Positions 35,893-45,061 of a DNA stretch of 64,000 nt are shown here, piece after piece. The DNA is from Gammaproteobacteria bacterium (GTDB lineage Bacteria > Pseudomonadota > Gammaproteobacteria > Xanthomonadales > SZUA-36). The DNA lies in NCBI GenBank assembly GCA_030428105.1, contig JAUIBE010000002.1, forward strand, positions 62,001 to 126,000, written 5' to 3'. Each line of letters begins with the position of its first letter. Positions within the stretch are counted from its first letter, which is position 1. Below the pieces are notes generated by a model, which saw only the letters and a program-made list of their open reading frames with translations, was not told where the DNA came from and did not search any database. The position numbers were made by a program, and so were the translations under genes.

Positions 35893-38300
35893 GCAGGCGC
35901 AGTGTGCCAGATTTCCTGGTCGTAGGTGCGAATCGAGCGATCTGAGGAGAACCACCCTACCCCGGCAGTATTCAGCACTGCCGCGCGCATCCAACTGTCG
36001 CTGTCACCAAAAGCAGCCATCACTTGCTGCTGGGCTTGCAGGTAAGGCTGGAAATCGGCCGCCACCATGAAGTAATCGCCGTGGTACAGGCTTTCGACAA
36101 TCGGCGCGAAACGCTCGCGATCGCCGCCGGAGAATTCGCCGCGAGCAATCGCCGCCAGGGCGCGGGAAAGCTCTGGAGCGTTTTCGATGTACTCCGCCGG
36201 CCGGTAATCCTGGCGCAGCGCGTAAACTTCCGATGCAGTCAGGCCGAAGATAAACATGTTGTCTTCGCCCACCCGCTCACGAATCTCTATGTTGGCGCCG
36301 TCCAGCGTACCCAGTGTCAACGCACCATTGAGCGCCAGCTTCATGTTGCCGGTGCCCGAGGCTTCCATGCCGGCCGTGGAAATCTGCTCGGAAAGGTCCG
36401 CCGCGGGAATAATGACCTCGGCCTGCGAAACATTGTAGTTGGGCAGGTAAACCACCTTCAGCCGGTCGCCCACAAGCGGGTCATTGTTCACCCTGGCGGC
36501 GATGTCGTTGATCAGCTTGATGATCAGCTTGGCCTGGGTGTAGGCCGGCGCGGCCTTGCCGGCAAAGATTTTCACCACCGGCTGCCAGTCATCATCGGGA
36601 TTGTCCAGGATGGCCTGGTAGTGCGCCACCGCCTGTAGCGCATTCATCAACTGGCGCTTGTACTCGTGGATGCGCTTGATCTGCACATCGAACAAGGCGT
36701 GGGGGCTGACCTCGAGGCCGGTGCGCTTGTGAATACGCTCGGCCAGCGCCTGCTTGTTGTGCAGCTTGGCGGTGGCAAACTCGCGCCGGAAGCCAGCGTT
36801 GTCAGCGTATTCGGTCAGTTCGGAAATGCGCTCCAGGTCGCCCACCCAGTCGGTGCCGATGGCGTCGCAGATCAGCTCACGCAACGGCGGGTTGCAATGG
36901 AACAACCAGCGCCGCGGAGTGATGCCATTGGTAACGTTGACGATGCGCTCGGGATAGCAGCGGTGCAGTTGGCCAAACACCGTGTCGGTCATCAGCTCGG
37001 TATGCAGCGCCGAAACACCGTTCACCCGGTGGCTACCGACGAAGGCCAGGTTGCCCATCCGCACGGTGCCGCCGTGCTCGTGGGCTTCAACGACCGCTGC
37101 TGCGGCCGCATCGACCGAATCAGCCGACGAAGCGCCCAGCTCCTCGCTGACCAGGCTGTCCACCTGGCGAACAATCTGCAGATGGCGCGGCAAAACCCGC
37201 CCGAACATGTCCAGCGACCAGCACTCCAGCGCCTCGGGCAGCAGGGTGTGGTTGGTGTAGGAAACGGTCTGGCGAGTGATATCGAAGGCCCGGTCGGGGC
37301 TGACGCCGTGGTCGTCCATCAACAGCCGCATCAGCTCTGGCACCATGATGGCCGGATGGGTGTCATTCAGTTGAATGGCGACAAACTCCGGCAGCCGCTC
37401 CAGGTCGTCGTGGTCAATCAGGAAACGGCGCAACAGATCGTGCGCCGAGGCCGCGGTGAAGAAATACTCCTGCTTCAGGCGCAGCTCCCGGCCGATGTCC
37501 GTGGAATCGTCGGGGTAAAGCACCCGGGTCAGGGTTTCGGCCAGCACCTGGTGCTCGGCGGCCTGCAGGTATTCGCCACGGTTAAAGCGGCTTAAGTCAA
37601 AAGTCTTCGCCGGGTTGGCCGCCCACAGGCGCAAGGTGTTGACGTGATTGCCGCGCCAGCCTGCTATCGGCATGTCCTGCGCGGTGGCCACCACCTGCTC
37701 AGCGGGCCGCCATGCGCCATTCTGCGCGTCGATGTAGCCGCCAAATGAAATCGCGTACTCGGCTTCCGGGCGCTCAAAGCCCCACGGGTTGCCGCCCTGG
37801 GTAAGCCAATCCTCGGCTTCTTCGATCTGCCAGCCGTCACCCAGGCGCTGGCGGAACAGGCCGTGCTCGTAGTGGATGCCGTAGCCGAAACCGGGAATAC
37901 CCAGCGAGGCCATCGAATCCAGGAAACACGCGGCGAGACGCCCAAGACCGCCGTTGCCCAGCGCCGCGTCGGGCTCCTCGGTAAGTACCTCGTCGAAGTC
38001 TACCTCCAGTTCCTCCATGGCCTTGCGCACCAGCCTGGTCAGCCCAAGGTTGGAAATGGTGTCGCCCAGCAGGCGTCCGATGAGGAACTCCATGGAGAGG
38101 TAGTAAACCCGCTTACGATTTTCCTCGTAAGTCCGGCGCGTGGATTCCATCCACTGGTCGACCAGGCGGTCGCGAATCGCCAGGGTGAGCGCCACGCACC
38201 AATCGCGCGGCACGGCATGGCGCACGTCCTTGCCAACCGAGTAAACCAGTCGTTCAAGGATGCGGCGTTTCAGGTCTTCTTTCTGAAGGATAGGAACCAT
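35889..38300 (-). CDS. glgP: Glycogen phosphorylase GlgP
   Basis: 803 residues, GT35, PLP enzyme releasing glucose 1-phosphate from glycogen ends. Conserved blocks: RVYYLSMEFLIGRLLGDTI, NGGLGRLAACFLDSMA and the PLP-lysine region EASGTGNMKLALNGALTLG. Length is normal. It faces glgB tail to tail and starts a 197-base gap (38301-38497) shared with the next divergent gene; I see no clear regulator site there. Confidence 0.97.
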   Translation of the reverse strand: MVPILQKEDLKRRILERLVYSVGKDVRHAVPRDWCVALTLAIRDRLVDQWMESTRRTYEENRKRVYYLSMEFLIGRLLGDTISNLGLTRLVRKAMEELEVDFDEVLTEEPDAALGNGGLGRLAACFLDSMASLGIPGFGYGIHYEHGLFRQRLGDGWQIEEAEDWLTQGGNPWGFERPEAEYAISFGGYIDAQNGAWRPAEQVVATAQDMPIAGWRGNHVNTLRLWAANPAKTFDLSRFNRGEYLQAAEHQVLAETLTRVLYPDDSTDIGRELRLKQEYFFTAASAHDLLRRFLIDHDDLERLPEFVAIQLNDTHPAIMVPELMRLLMDDHGVSPDRAFDITRQTVSYTNHTLLPEALECWSLDMFGRVLPRHLQIVRQVDSLVSEELGASSADSVDAAAAAVVEAHEHGGTVRMGNLAFVGSHRVNGVSALHTELMTDTVFGQLHRCYPERIVNVTNGITPRRWLFHCNPPLRELICDAIGTDWVGDLERISELTEYADNAGFRREFATAKLHNKQALAERIHKRTGLEVSPHALFDVQIKRIHEYKRQLMNALQAVAHYQAILDNPDDDWQPVVKIFAGKAAPAYTQAKLIIKLINDIAARVNNDPLVGDRLKVVYLPNYNVSQAEVIIPAADLSEQISTAGMEASGTGNMKLALNGALTLGTLDGANIEIRERVGEDNMFIFGLTASEVYALRQDYRPAEYIENAPELSRALAAIARGEFSGGDRERFAPIVESLYHGDYFMVAADFQPYLQAQQQVMAAFGDSDSWMRAAVLNTAGVGWFSSDRSIRTYDQEIWHTAPA

Positions 38301-38497
38301 GCGTCACGCGGAGCGGGCGAAACAGGAAATTCAACTACAAATCCCCGCACATGGCAACGCAATCGATTGGTGAAAATTTTTCGTGCCTTGCTTTCGACTC
38401 CCGAAGATGCACGACCAATGCGAATTGAATCATTTTGATCTGATACGATCGAACCCCGACAGCCCTGGCATTGAAGCACTCGAAACCAACCCGGAAC

Positions 38498-40447
38498 ATG
38501 AACCTCTTCGCGCGACTCACCATTCTCGCCGTAACCGCGCTATCGCTTGCGCTCGGCGGCTGTGCCGGCACCGCACAGGGCTTGCAGAGCTCCACCTACC
38601 GAAACGAAGCCCCAGAGCCGGTGCAAAGGCCGGTTTCGCAGTCGAAATCCGATGCACTGGTGGTGATTCGTTACCCGGCGCTGATACATGCCGAGGCCGA
38701 AACGATTTACGTCAGCTCGTTCGCCAACAAGGCGATTGGCGGCGAGGTGCCCCTGTCGCAGCACAGCGGCCCGCAAACCTCGCGCACCGCCCACGGCGTC
38801 ATCTCCAAATCCAGCTACTACGCGATGTCGCTGTACCGCGAACTGCGCGACCTGCTGCCGCCGGGCACAGTGCTGCTCTCACCGCACATGGTGGACTGGA
38901 CCGAGGAACAGGGTTTTCACAGCCGTCCGATTCTCGCCTCGGAGCAGATCCCCAGCGTGATAACCGTCGATTTCAATGTTTACTCCTTCCCGGATGTGAA
39001 CGAGATGATGGATTCGCCGCCGGTCACGTTTGGCGACCTGGTGACACCGCTGATGGTGGTGCGCACCAGCCGCTGGGGCCAACCGGCCTTGAACGGCGTG
39101 CTGATCGCCAGTGATCCGCTGGTGGGTACCGCATGGCGACAGGCGGAAGAACTCGCACGCACCGAGGCCCAGGCCCGGTTTGACGGCCCCGGCGAAGCGC
39201 CGCCACTGCCGCTGGCCTTTATCGAATACCTCAACGAACGCGACCAGGTGCGACCCGATGTAGCGGTGCGCAGCGCCGCCGACCCCGGCAGCCAACGACT
39301 GGCGGTAGAGCGCTACCCGGTCGAGAAAATCCAGATGGATCCCACCCTGGTGGCCAACCTTGGCGACCTGCCGCCGGAGTCCCTGGTGCGCGGCGACCCC
39401 TTCGCCGGCAAATTCACCCGCGGCGCTGCAGCCAGGCTGGTTCGCCTGCTCAACGAGATTGACCACCAACGGGCCACCTTCTTCGCCCGCCAGGCCGCAT
39501 TTGCGCGCTTCGACCCGGAGTTGGCGCGGGTGTTTTTCGTCCAGTCGGACGATGAAAGCGTGCGCGCCCGCCTGCAGTTGGCCGAGTCCCTGGTGGGTGC
39601 AGAGCGCGAATTCCTCCATGCCCAGTCGGAAAGCGTCTACGCCGGCAGCTTCGAAGGCGACTACGGCGCCCGCATGCGCCGAATCATCGCTGCCGAGTAC
39701 CGCATGCTGGAAGAGCGCCGGCGCCTGGCACGGGTGCAGAATGTCAGCTCTGCCATTGCCGCCATTGCCCTGGCTGGCTCGGTGTACGCCGCCACGGTTA
39801 CAACAACCGCCAGCGCCGCCACGGTTGCCGCGTTTTCCGGGGTGTCCCTGATGGGCTCGATCTGGGCTTTGAACCGGGCGCTCGACAGCAAGGCTGACTC
39901 GGAAGAGGTGAACGAGTACTTCGTGGCACGCATGGCCCACGCTTCCGAACGGCAAATGTCGGTGCAGATGGAGTGGCTGGAATCCAAAGAGCTGATCACC
40001 GCGCGCGGTTTTGCCGAGTTTCGCAACAAGACGCTCACGCTCTATGGTTCACGGGTTCGTTCACTGGCGGTCACCGCGGACGCGCGTTGCAGCTTCCGCC
40101 ATCCGGATTTCTCCGAAACAGGCCTGTGGTTTGGAGAATGCCGCGATGGCCAGGCGCACGGCGCCGGGTACGGTGCGGTGATGGGCAGCCGCGGGCCGGT
40201 GGTTGAATTCCTGGGTGATGCCCGTGGCGGCGAGCCAGCGGGCGCAGGAGGAATGATCCTCGGCGATGGCAGCCCCACATACTTCGAGGGGCAATTTAGC
40301 GATGGCCGCCCGGCAGGCGCGGTGCAGGTGGAACGGGCTGGCTCCACGCCCAGCCTGAGGCGCTACCGTGACGGCCAGGACGTGGGCCGCGCCGAAGCCG
40401 GCCAGTGGCAGCCCATCAGCTTTGCCTCGGTGCGGGAAGAGACATGA
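38498..40447 (+). CDS. Lipoprotein with MORN-like C-terminus
   Basis: 649 residues from the ATG at 38498. The leader ends in SLALGGCAG, a lipobox. Residues 60-330 are soluble and unfamiliar (KSDALVVIRYPALIHAEAE, LVTPLMVVRTSRWGQPALNG). Residues 416-461 are a long Ala/Val/Thr-rich hydrophobic stretch that could form a membrane hairpin. The C-terminal 120 residues hold MORN-like units (GLWFGECRDGQAHGAGYG, TYFEGQFSDGRPAGAV). Likely anchored in the outer or inner membrane facing the periplasm. The next gene overlaps by ATGA. Together they run toward the VWA/ExbB operon and may belong to it. Confidence 0.7.
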   Translation: MNLFARLTILAVTALSLALGGCAGTAQGLQSSTYRNEAPEPVQRPVSQSKSDALVVIRYPALIHAEAETIYVSSFANKAIGGEVPLSQHSGPQTSRTAHGVISKSSYYAMSLYRELRDLLPPGTVLLSPHMVDWTEEQGFHSRPILASEQIPSVITVDFNVYSFPDVNEMMDSPPVTFGDLVTPLMVVRTSRWGQPALNGVLIASDPLVGTAWRQAEELARTEAQARFDGPGEAPPLPLAFIEYLNERDQVRPDVAVRSAADPGSQRLAVERYPVEKIQMDPTLVANLGDLPPESLVRGDPFAGKFTRGAAARLVRLLNEIDHQRATFFARQAAFARFDPELARVFFVQSDDESVRARLQLAESLVGAEREFLHAQSESVYAGSFEGDYGARMRRIIAAEYRMLEERRRLARVQNVSSAIAAIALAGSVYAATVTTTASAATVAAFSGVSLMGSIWALNRALDSKADSEEVNEYFVARMAHASERQMSVQMEWLESKELITARGFAEFRNKTLTLYGSRVRSLAVTADARCSFRHPDFSETGLWFGECRDGQAHGAGYGAVMGSRGPVVEFLGDARGGEPAGAGGMILGDGSPTYFEGQFSDGRPAGAVQVERAGSTPSLRRYRDGQDVGRAEAGQWQPISFASVREET

Positions 40448-41253
40448 GCGTGCAGCGAACATTCATACTCCTGGGCGGGCTCATCATGTTGGCGCTGGCG
40501 CTGCCTTCAGTCGCTTCTGAAGGACCCAATCGCTTCGAGACCGTCGACGCCCTGCCCGCCGCCGAACGTTACCGCGTGCTCAGCCTGATGCTGATGGTTT
40601 CCAACGGCGTCGATGGCAAGCTGCTGGACGCCATGGAGCGAAGCGCCGGTGAACCTGCCGCTGACGGCCAGGCGCAGGACGCCACCGGGTTCGAGTTCGA
40701 CCAGTACACCACGCCGCTGATCCGCATTGTCGACCAGCAGACCATGGTCACCGGCGCAGCCCGCCTGTTCCGCTTCACCGGGGCGCACTCGGCGGACATC
40801 AGCAGCCGGCTGGAAGCCTTGCTTGAAGCCGAACCGCAAGTGACGCGCTCAACCGAGGCCGCAAGCATTGTCGAAGACGCCATCATCATTCGCACCGCGA
40901 TTGCTGACAGCATCGACTATATCCAGGCGACCAAGGGTGACGGCGCCAACCCGCAACTCCTTTCGGCCGAGTACCGCGAGCGCACCATCTTTTTGCGCAA
41001 CAACCTGGAATTCGAGTCGTACGAGGCCGAACTCGACCGCCTGACCGGCGAGGCCATTGCCCAGGTGGGCGGCCAGACCGATGCCTATGAGCGCATGTTC
41101 GATGACGAGGTGGATGGCGCGGCGCTCAACAAGAAAATCGACGCGGCCGAAGCCGTCTACGGCTGGGACCCGGACAAGGACCGTCGCGCGGCGAAATTGG
41201 CCGAGGAAATTCTCGAAAACATCTGGGACCGCGAAAGCGATTTTCCGCCCTAG
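40444..41253 (+). CDS. Exported protein of unknown function
   Basis: 269 residues. Overlaps the MORN lipoprotein gene by ATGA. Signal peptide FILLGGLIMLALALPSVASEG. The mature protein is acidic and mostly helical (SRLEALLEAEPQV, AERYRVLSLMLMVSNGVDGK), ending in a charged region. No family recognised. Periplasmic by its leader. Convergent with the next operon at a 12-base gap. Confidence 0.65.
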   Translation: MSVQRTFILLGGLIMLALALPSVASEGPNRFETVDALPAAERYRVLSLMLMVSNGVDGKLLDAMERSAGEPAADGQAQDATGFEFDQYTTPLIRIVDQQTMVTGAARLFRFTGAHSADISSRLEALLEAEPQVTRSTEAASIVEDAIIIRTAIADSIDYIQATKGDGANPQLLSAEYRERTIFLRNNLEFESYEAELDRLTGEAIAQVGGQTDAYERMFDDEVDGAALNKKIDAAEAVYGWDPDKDRRAAKLAEEILENIWDRESDFPP

Positions 41254-41265
41254 CAGGGCGTAGCG

Positions 41266-42255
41266 TTAGTTTTCTTCCGGGTCGTCGGTTTCTCGCGGCG
41301 TGGCCGAGCCGTAATCCAGGTCCAGGTTCCTGAGATCCTCAATCGCGATCACGCCTTCGGTCTGGAAATCCAGATCAGCCTGCTCTGTGGATGCGTTGCT
41401 GGCATCCTCGCTTTGCGACTGGGCGGTCTGTTGCGAAACCTGTTCGGCCTGCGGTGCTGATGCTGATGCCGATGCTGCGGGAAGTTGCTGGCGCTGGGTC
41501 AGCAGTTGCAATGCATTCTGCGAAACCCCCTGCTCAAGCGGCTCTGCAGAAGCCTGGCTGGCGCTGCTTGAAGCAGAAGAACCGGCGGACATGGCCTGCT
41601 GTAGCGCTGCGGCACTTGCTGCCTCCAGATCCGAAGACCCGCCCTTTTCCGGCGCGGAACCGCCCTGCTGTTGCTGGCCCATTTCCGAGCTCCCCTCTCC
41701 AGGGTCGGAAGATGTAGCGGCCTGGCTGCGGGCTGCGTTGGCGTGGATGGCGGCCTCGCGTTCGTGGTACTTGCCTACCAGCTCGGCCCAGGCGTCACGC
41801 TCGCGCTTTTCCAGCCCGGGGTTCTTTTCAGCACCCTCGCTAGGCTGGTACGGATAGATTTCACCGTTCTCTTCCGGCGTCCAGGGGCCTTTTCCGACGA
41901 TCACCTCGCGCAACTCATCGCGCAGGTGCTTTTGCGATTCCTCGGGCAAACCCTCCAGCTGCAGGCCGGTGGCGCGCGAATAGGAACCCGTGGTCAGGTC
42001 GGGGCTGCGCTGCAGGGTCTGGTCGCGCAGCTCCATCGAGCGGCGGAAATTGTCTTCGTTGAAATCCGTTTCGCTGGAATCGATCAGTTCGGCCTCAGCT
42101 TCCTCGTCTTGCGCTTCGGCTGCCGCCTCCTGGGTGGGCTCCAGGGGCTCGTCCAACAGTTGTTCGGGCGTTTGCGTGGCCTGCGCCCAGGCAAAACCCG
42201 GCGCCAGGAACAGTCCCGCCGCGGCCATGCTGCGGATGAGGAGATGTGATTTCAT
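41266..42255 (-). CDS. Exported Ser/Gln/Ala-rich low-complexity protein
   Basis: 329 residues from the ATG at 42255, preceded by GAAGGAAGG. Signal peptide ends at GFAWA (about residue 25). The mature chain is acidic, with a conserved-looking middle (MELRDQTLQRSPDLTTGSY, GKGPWTPEENGEIYPYQPSE) and then about 140 residues of Ser/Gln/Ala-rich repeats (SAGSSASSSASQAS, PAASASASAPQAE). It looks like an extended periplasmic linker or surface component. Last gene of the seven-gene VWA/ExbB-type operon, 26 bases after the FGE gene. Function unknown. Confidence 0.65.
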   Translation of the reverse strand: MKSHLLIRSMAAAGLFLAPGFAWAQATQTPEQLLDEPLEPTQEAAAEAQDEEAEAELIDSSETDFNEDNFRRSMELRDQTLQRSPDLTTGSYSRATGLQLEGLPEESQKHLRDELREVIVGKGPWTPEENGEIYPYQPSEGAEKNPGLEKRERDAWAELVGKYHEREAAIHANAARSQAATSSDPGEGSSEMGQQQQGGSAPEKGGSSDLEAASAAALQQAMSAGSSASSSASQASAEPLEQGVSQNALQLLTQRQQLPAASASASAPQAEQVSQQTAQSQSEDASNASTEQADLDFQTEGVIAIEDLRNLDLDYGSATPRETDDPEEN

Positions 42256-42281
42256 GCCTTCCTTCAGACCATGCTGCCGAA

Positions 42282-43859
42282 TCAACGTTCGTCGATGCGC
42301 CGCACCACCCGCAGGCCGGTGAAGTCATTGCTGTCACCGTTCTTCAGGTTGAAGCGCGCCGGCAGGCGGATGTCGCGGGTGCCGGTAAGCCACGAGCCGC
42401 CGCGAGTCATGTGCGAACTGCAGATGCCGCGGCCCCAGGCCGAGCCATCCGAAGGGGCATCGAGGTAGGAAAGGTTCATGCAATCGGCGGTCCATTCGGC
42501 AACGTTACCGATTACGTCATACAGGCCAAAAGCGTTTGGTTCGAGCGAGGCCACCGGTGCAGTTCCAACCGGCACCGGATCGGAGCAGGCCGCGTGGCGC
42601 CAGTCGAAACCGGATTCGGCGCCGGCGATGTTGCCGAAGGCGCAAACCGCAGACTCGCCGCCACCCAGCCAGTCGCCCTCGGTGCCGGCGCGGGCAAAGT
42701 ACTCCCACTCGCTTTCGCTGGGCAGGCGGTAGGATTTTCCGGTGGTTTCATTGAGCCACTGGATATAGGCCTGCGCCTGGTTCCAGGAAACCATGATCAC
42801 CGGCCGCGTTCCGCGGCCCCAGCCGTTGTCTTCGCTGATGGCCTCGCAAGCACCCGCTTCATGGCAGGCATCCCACTGAGCGAAGGTCACCTCGGTCACG
42901 CCCACCGCGAAGTTTTCGAGCAAGGTGACGGTGCGCTCCGGGCGCTCGTTGGAAAGCGCGGTGGGCGCTTCGCTTGATGAACCCTGGACGTAACTGCCCG
43001 CCGGCACCACCACCATCTCCGGGCATTGCTCGCAATCGCGGAAGCGCCTGCCCGGACGCATCACCAGGTCGTCCATGGCGGCCAGCGCCTCGCTGACATG
43101 GTCGCCGCGCGGGAAAGCGTCGATGTAGGCCTGGTAGGCATCGCGCGTGCCCAGGCTTTGCGCCGAGGCGAACGCGGCCGAATCCTCGGCGCCGGCTTTC
43201 AGCATGCGACGCAGCGATTGCGCTTCTTCGATGTGCAGGCCGGTGGGCCAATCGTTGATATACGACTCCACCGCCGCCAGCGTGCCGGCCGTGCGTGCCG
43301 TGGTCCAGGCCTCGTTGTCGCGGCGTTCGCGTTCCAGCGCCTCGCGCTCGGCCTGGTTGGCGGCACGGGAAATTTCATCCAGACGGGTCAGCGCCTCGGC
43401 CTGGTGGAGGCCGTCAGGAAACTGCTCCAGGTAATCCTCGTAGGCTGGCGCTGTATCCTCGGCTGACAGTTCCGCCCACAGCCGCTGGTCCAGCACATCA
43501 AGTTGCACCTGGGCCTGGCCGAGAAACACCGATTCTGGGAAATCCTCGATAAAACGCCGGTAGGCCAGCAGCGTATCCGCCTCCAGCGCCGCTTCCCAGC
43601 GCGATCGCTCCTCGGAAGTTGAGCGCGGCGCAGGCAGTTCTGCTTCCTGCTCGGCAATAGCCCGCGCTTGTTCCGGGCTCAGCCCGTCTTCTTCTCCGGC
43701 CAGCAGCAGGTACAGCCCGGCCGCCAGCACCAGGGCGAGGAACAGTCCTGCGAGCACCATCGGCAGCCATTCGCGCCCCTCGGCGGGGTAATCAGCGCCC
43801 GCGCCAGCGTCGACCATGCGGCGGCGCCAGTTGGTTTCTGTCGTGTTGTTGTCGCTCAT
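42282..43859 (-). CDS. Membrane-anchored FGE-sulfatase (SUMF1) domain protein with helical repeats
   Basis: 525 residues. Short cytoplasmic N-terminus, membrane helix at 32-54, four similar helical units at about 96-123, 136-163, 193-220 and 239-266 (AYRRFIEDFPES, AYEDYLEQFPDGLH, AVESYINDWPTGLH, AYQAYIDAFPRGDH), then an FGE-sulfatase domain at 280-525 (EMVVVPAGSYVQG, RLPSESEWEYFARAG, DVIGNVAEWTADC, TGLRVVR). The soluble part should lie in the periplasm. This C-type-lectin-like fold includes formylglycine-generating enzymes and many non-enzymatic binding proteins. No sulfatase is near, so binding is the likelier role. Overlaps the preceding gene by ATGA. Confidence 0.85.
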   Translation of the reverse strand: MSDNNTTETNWRRRMVDAGAGADYPAEGREWLPMVLAGLFLALVLAAGLYLLLAGEEDGLSPEQARAIAEQEAELPAPRSTSEERSRWEAALEADTLLAYRRFIEDFPESVFLGQAQVQLDVLDQRLWAELSAEDTAPAYEDYLEQFPDGLHQAEALTRLDEISRAANQAEREALERERRDNEAWTTARTAGTLAAVESYINDWPTGLHIEEAQSLRRMLKAGAEDSAAFASAQSLGTRDAYQAYIDAFPRGDHVSEALAAMDDLVMRPGRRFRDCEQCPEMVVVPAGSYVQGSSSEAPTALSNERPERTVTLLENFAVGVTEVTFAQWDACHEAGACEAISEDNGWGRGTRPVIMVSWNQAQAYIQWLNETTGKSYRLPSESEWEYFARAGTEGDWLGGGESAVCAFGNIAGAESGFDWRHAACSDPVPVGTAPVASLEPNAFGLYDVIGNVAEWTADCMNLSYLDAPSDGSAWGRGICSSHMTRGGSWLTGTRDIRLPARFNLKNGDSNDFTGLRVVRRIDER

Positions 43860-45061
43860 TCCTTGCCCCTGGCCAGGTCTACGCTCACCTGGTAGCTTGC
43901 CGCGCCCAGGCGGATTTCCTGCCCGCCCTCGACAAAAAATCGCTCGCCGTGAAAGCAGGGCGTGTCGTTTACAAACACGGACAGGCGTCCATCGTCTTCG
44001 CTGGTGTCCCAGGCCAGAACGCGGCCATCACGTACTTCGAAAGTAATCCCCAACTCGCCCTGCTTGAGACGGTCGCGGTTTTTCTCGGGGCCAAAAGACA
44101 GCTTGTGCTTGGTGTGTCGTTGACCCGCCACTCCGCCGGCAAGAATAACCTCGCTGCCACTGCCTCCGCGGTAAAAGCGGAAGAAGATGGCGGCGGCGGC
44201 CAACACCAGCAGCACGGCCATCAAAACCGTGTCGCCGCTGCCCTGGGCGCTGGTCTGCAGCACCTCGTCGGTGGCGGACCAGGATTCATCCGCCTCGTCG
44301 CCAGCAGACTCATCCGCTGGATTCACGGCCGGCTCCGGGGCTTCGCTTTCGTCAGTGGCAGTCGCGGCTTGAGGTTCCTCATCCCCGGTTCCAGCACCCC
44401 CCGTGCAGGATCGCCGTTGCACATCAAGACCGGCAGTGCCCAGCGCTTGAGCAATCTGCCCTGCGCCCGCCACCGCGGGTTGTTCACCCGCCAGGTAAAA
44501 GCCGGCCAGGTTTCCGCAGCTGTCAAACAATGGACCACTAACTGAAGGTGGCGCGTCGCCGCTCAGCGTGAGCGCCCCGCCTTCACCCACGGCCACGGAC
44601 AGGTCCTGGCGCTGCAAGGGCGCGCCTTCGACCAGCGCTTCGGCCGCAGGCCAGGCCGCGTGTTCAAAACGCATAGACCCGGAAACCGGCAGGGCGTCGG
44701 CGGAGAGCGTTACGCCGCTGCGCTGGAAACCTTCAACCTCCAGCACGGCAACGCCCAACTCGGCCGCGCGCGCCACGGTGCGCGTTGCGCGGCCGTTACG
44801 CAGCAGGTCTGCGCCGCCATCCAGCACCACGATTTCATCTCCGGCCGATACGAAGTCGGCTGCAACAACCACCAGCGCTTCCCCCGCCCCCGACTGCGCC
44901 ACGACAACACCCGTGGCCGGACGCGCGTGGGTGTCGGACAGGATGTTCAAAGCAAGCACCAGCGACTGCCCCGATTCGTTGGCCTGGGCGACTACGCTGG
45001 CCGACCACAACAGCGCGGCGGCGCACAGCAGGCTGGCAAATTGTGGTTTCAGCAGGTTCAA
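43856..45061 (-). CDS. Periplasmic pseudo-protease-like domain, membrane helix and cytoplasmic FHA-like domain
   Basis: 401 residues, read from a TTG that overlaps the previous stop (TTGA) and begins a signal sequence (ASLLCAAALLWSASVVAQ). Residues 30-225 resemble a trypsin-like double barrel; at the place of the serine loop it reads SVSGPLFDSCGNLAGFY where active HtrA-type enzymes have GNSGGPL, so the nucleophile is missing. An acidic linker, a membrane helix at 278-298 and an FHA-like domain at about 320-395 (VFVNDTPCFHGERFFVEGG, EIRLG) follow. The layout suggests signalling between periplasm and cytoplasm. The protease fold is my inference; the FHA call is weak to moderate. Confidence 0.6.
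   Translation of the reverse strand: MNLLKPQFASLLCAAALLWSASVVAQANESGQSLVLALNILSDTHARPATGVVVAQSGAGEALVVVAADFVSAGDEIVVLDGGADLLRNGRATRTVARAAELGVAVLEVEGFQRSGVTLSADALPVSGSMRFEHAAWPAAEALVEGAPLQRQDLSVAVGEGGALTLSGDAPPSVSGPLFDSCGNLAGFYLAGEQPAVAGAGQIAQALGTAGLDVQRRSCTGGAGTGDEEPQAATATDESEAPEPAVNPADESAGDEADESWSATDEVLQTSAQGSGDTVLMAVLLVLAAAAIFFRFYRGGSGSEVILAGGVAGQRHTKHKLSFGPEKNRDRLKQGELGITFEVRDGRVLAWDTSEDDGRLSVFVNDTPCFHGERFFVEGGQEIRLGAASYQVSVDLARGKE

Noticed and set aside
42282-43859. Diversity-generating retroelement target
   Set aside because: The FGE domain ends in the typical RVVR, but no reverse transcriptase, accessory gene or template repeat is visible in the window.
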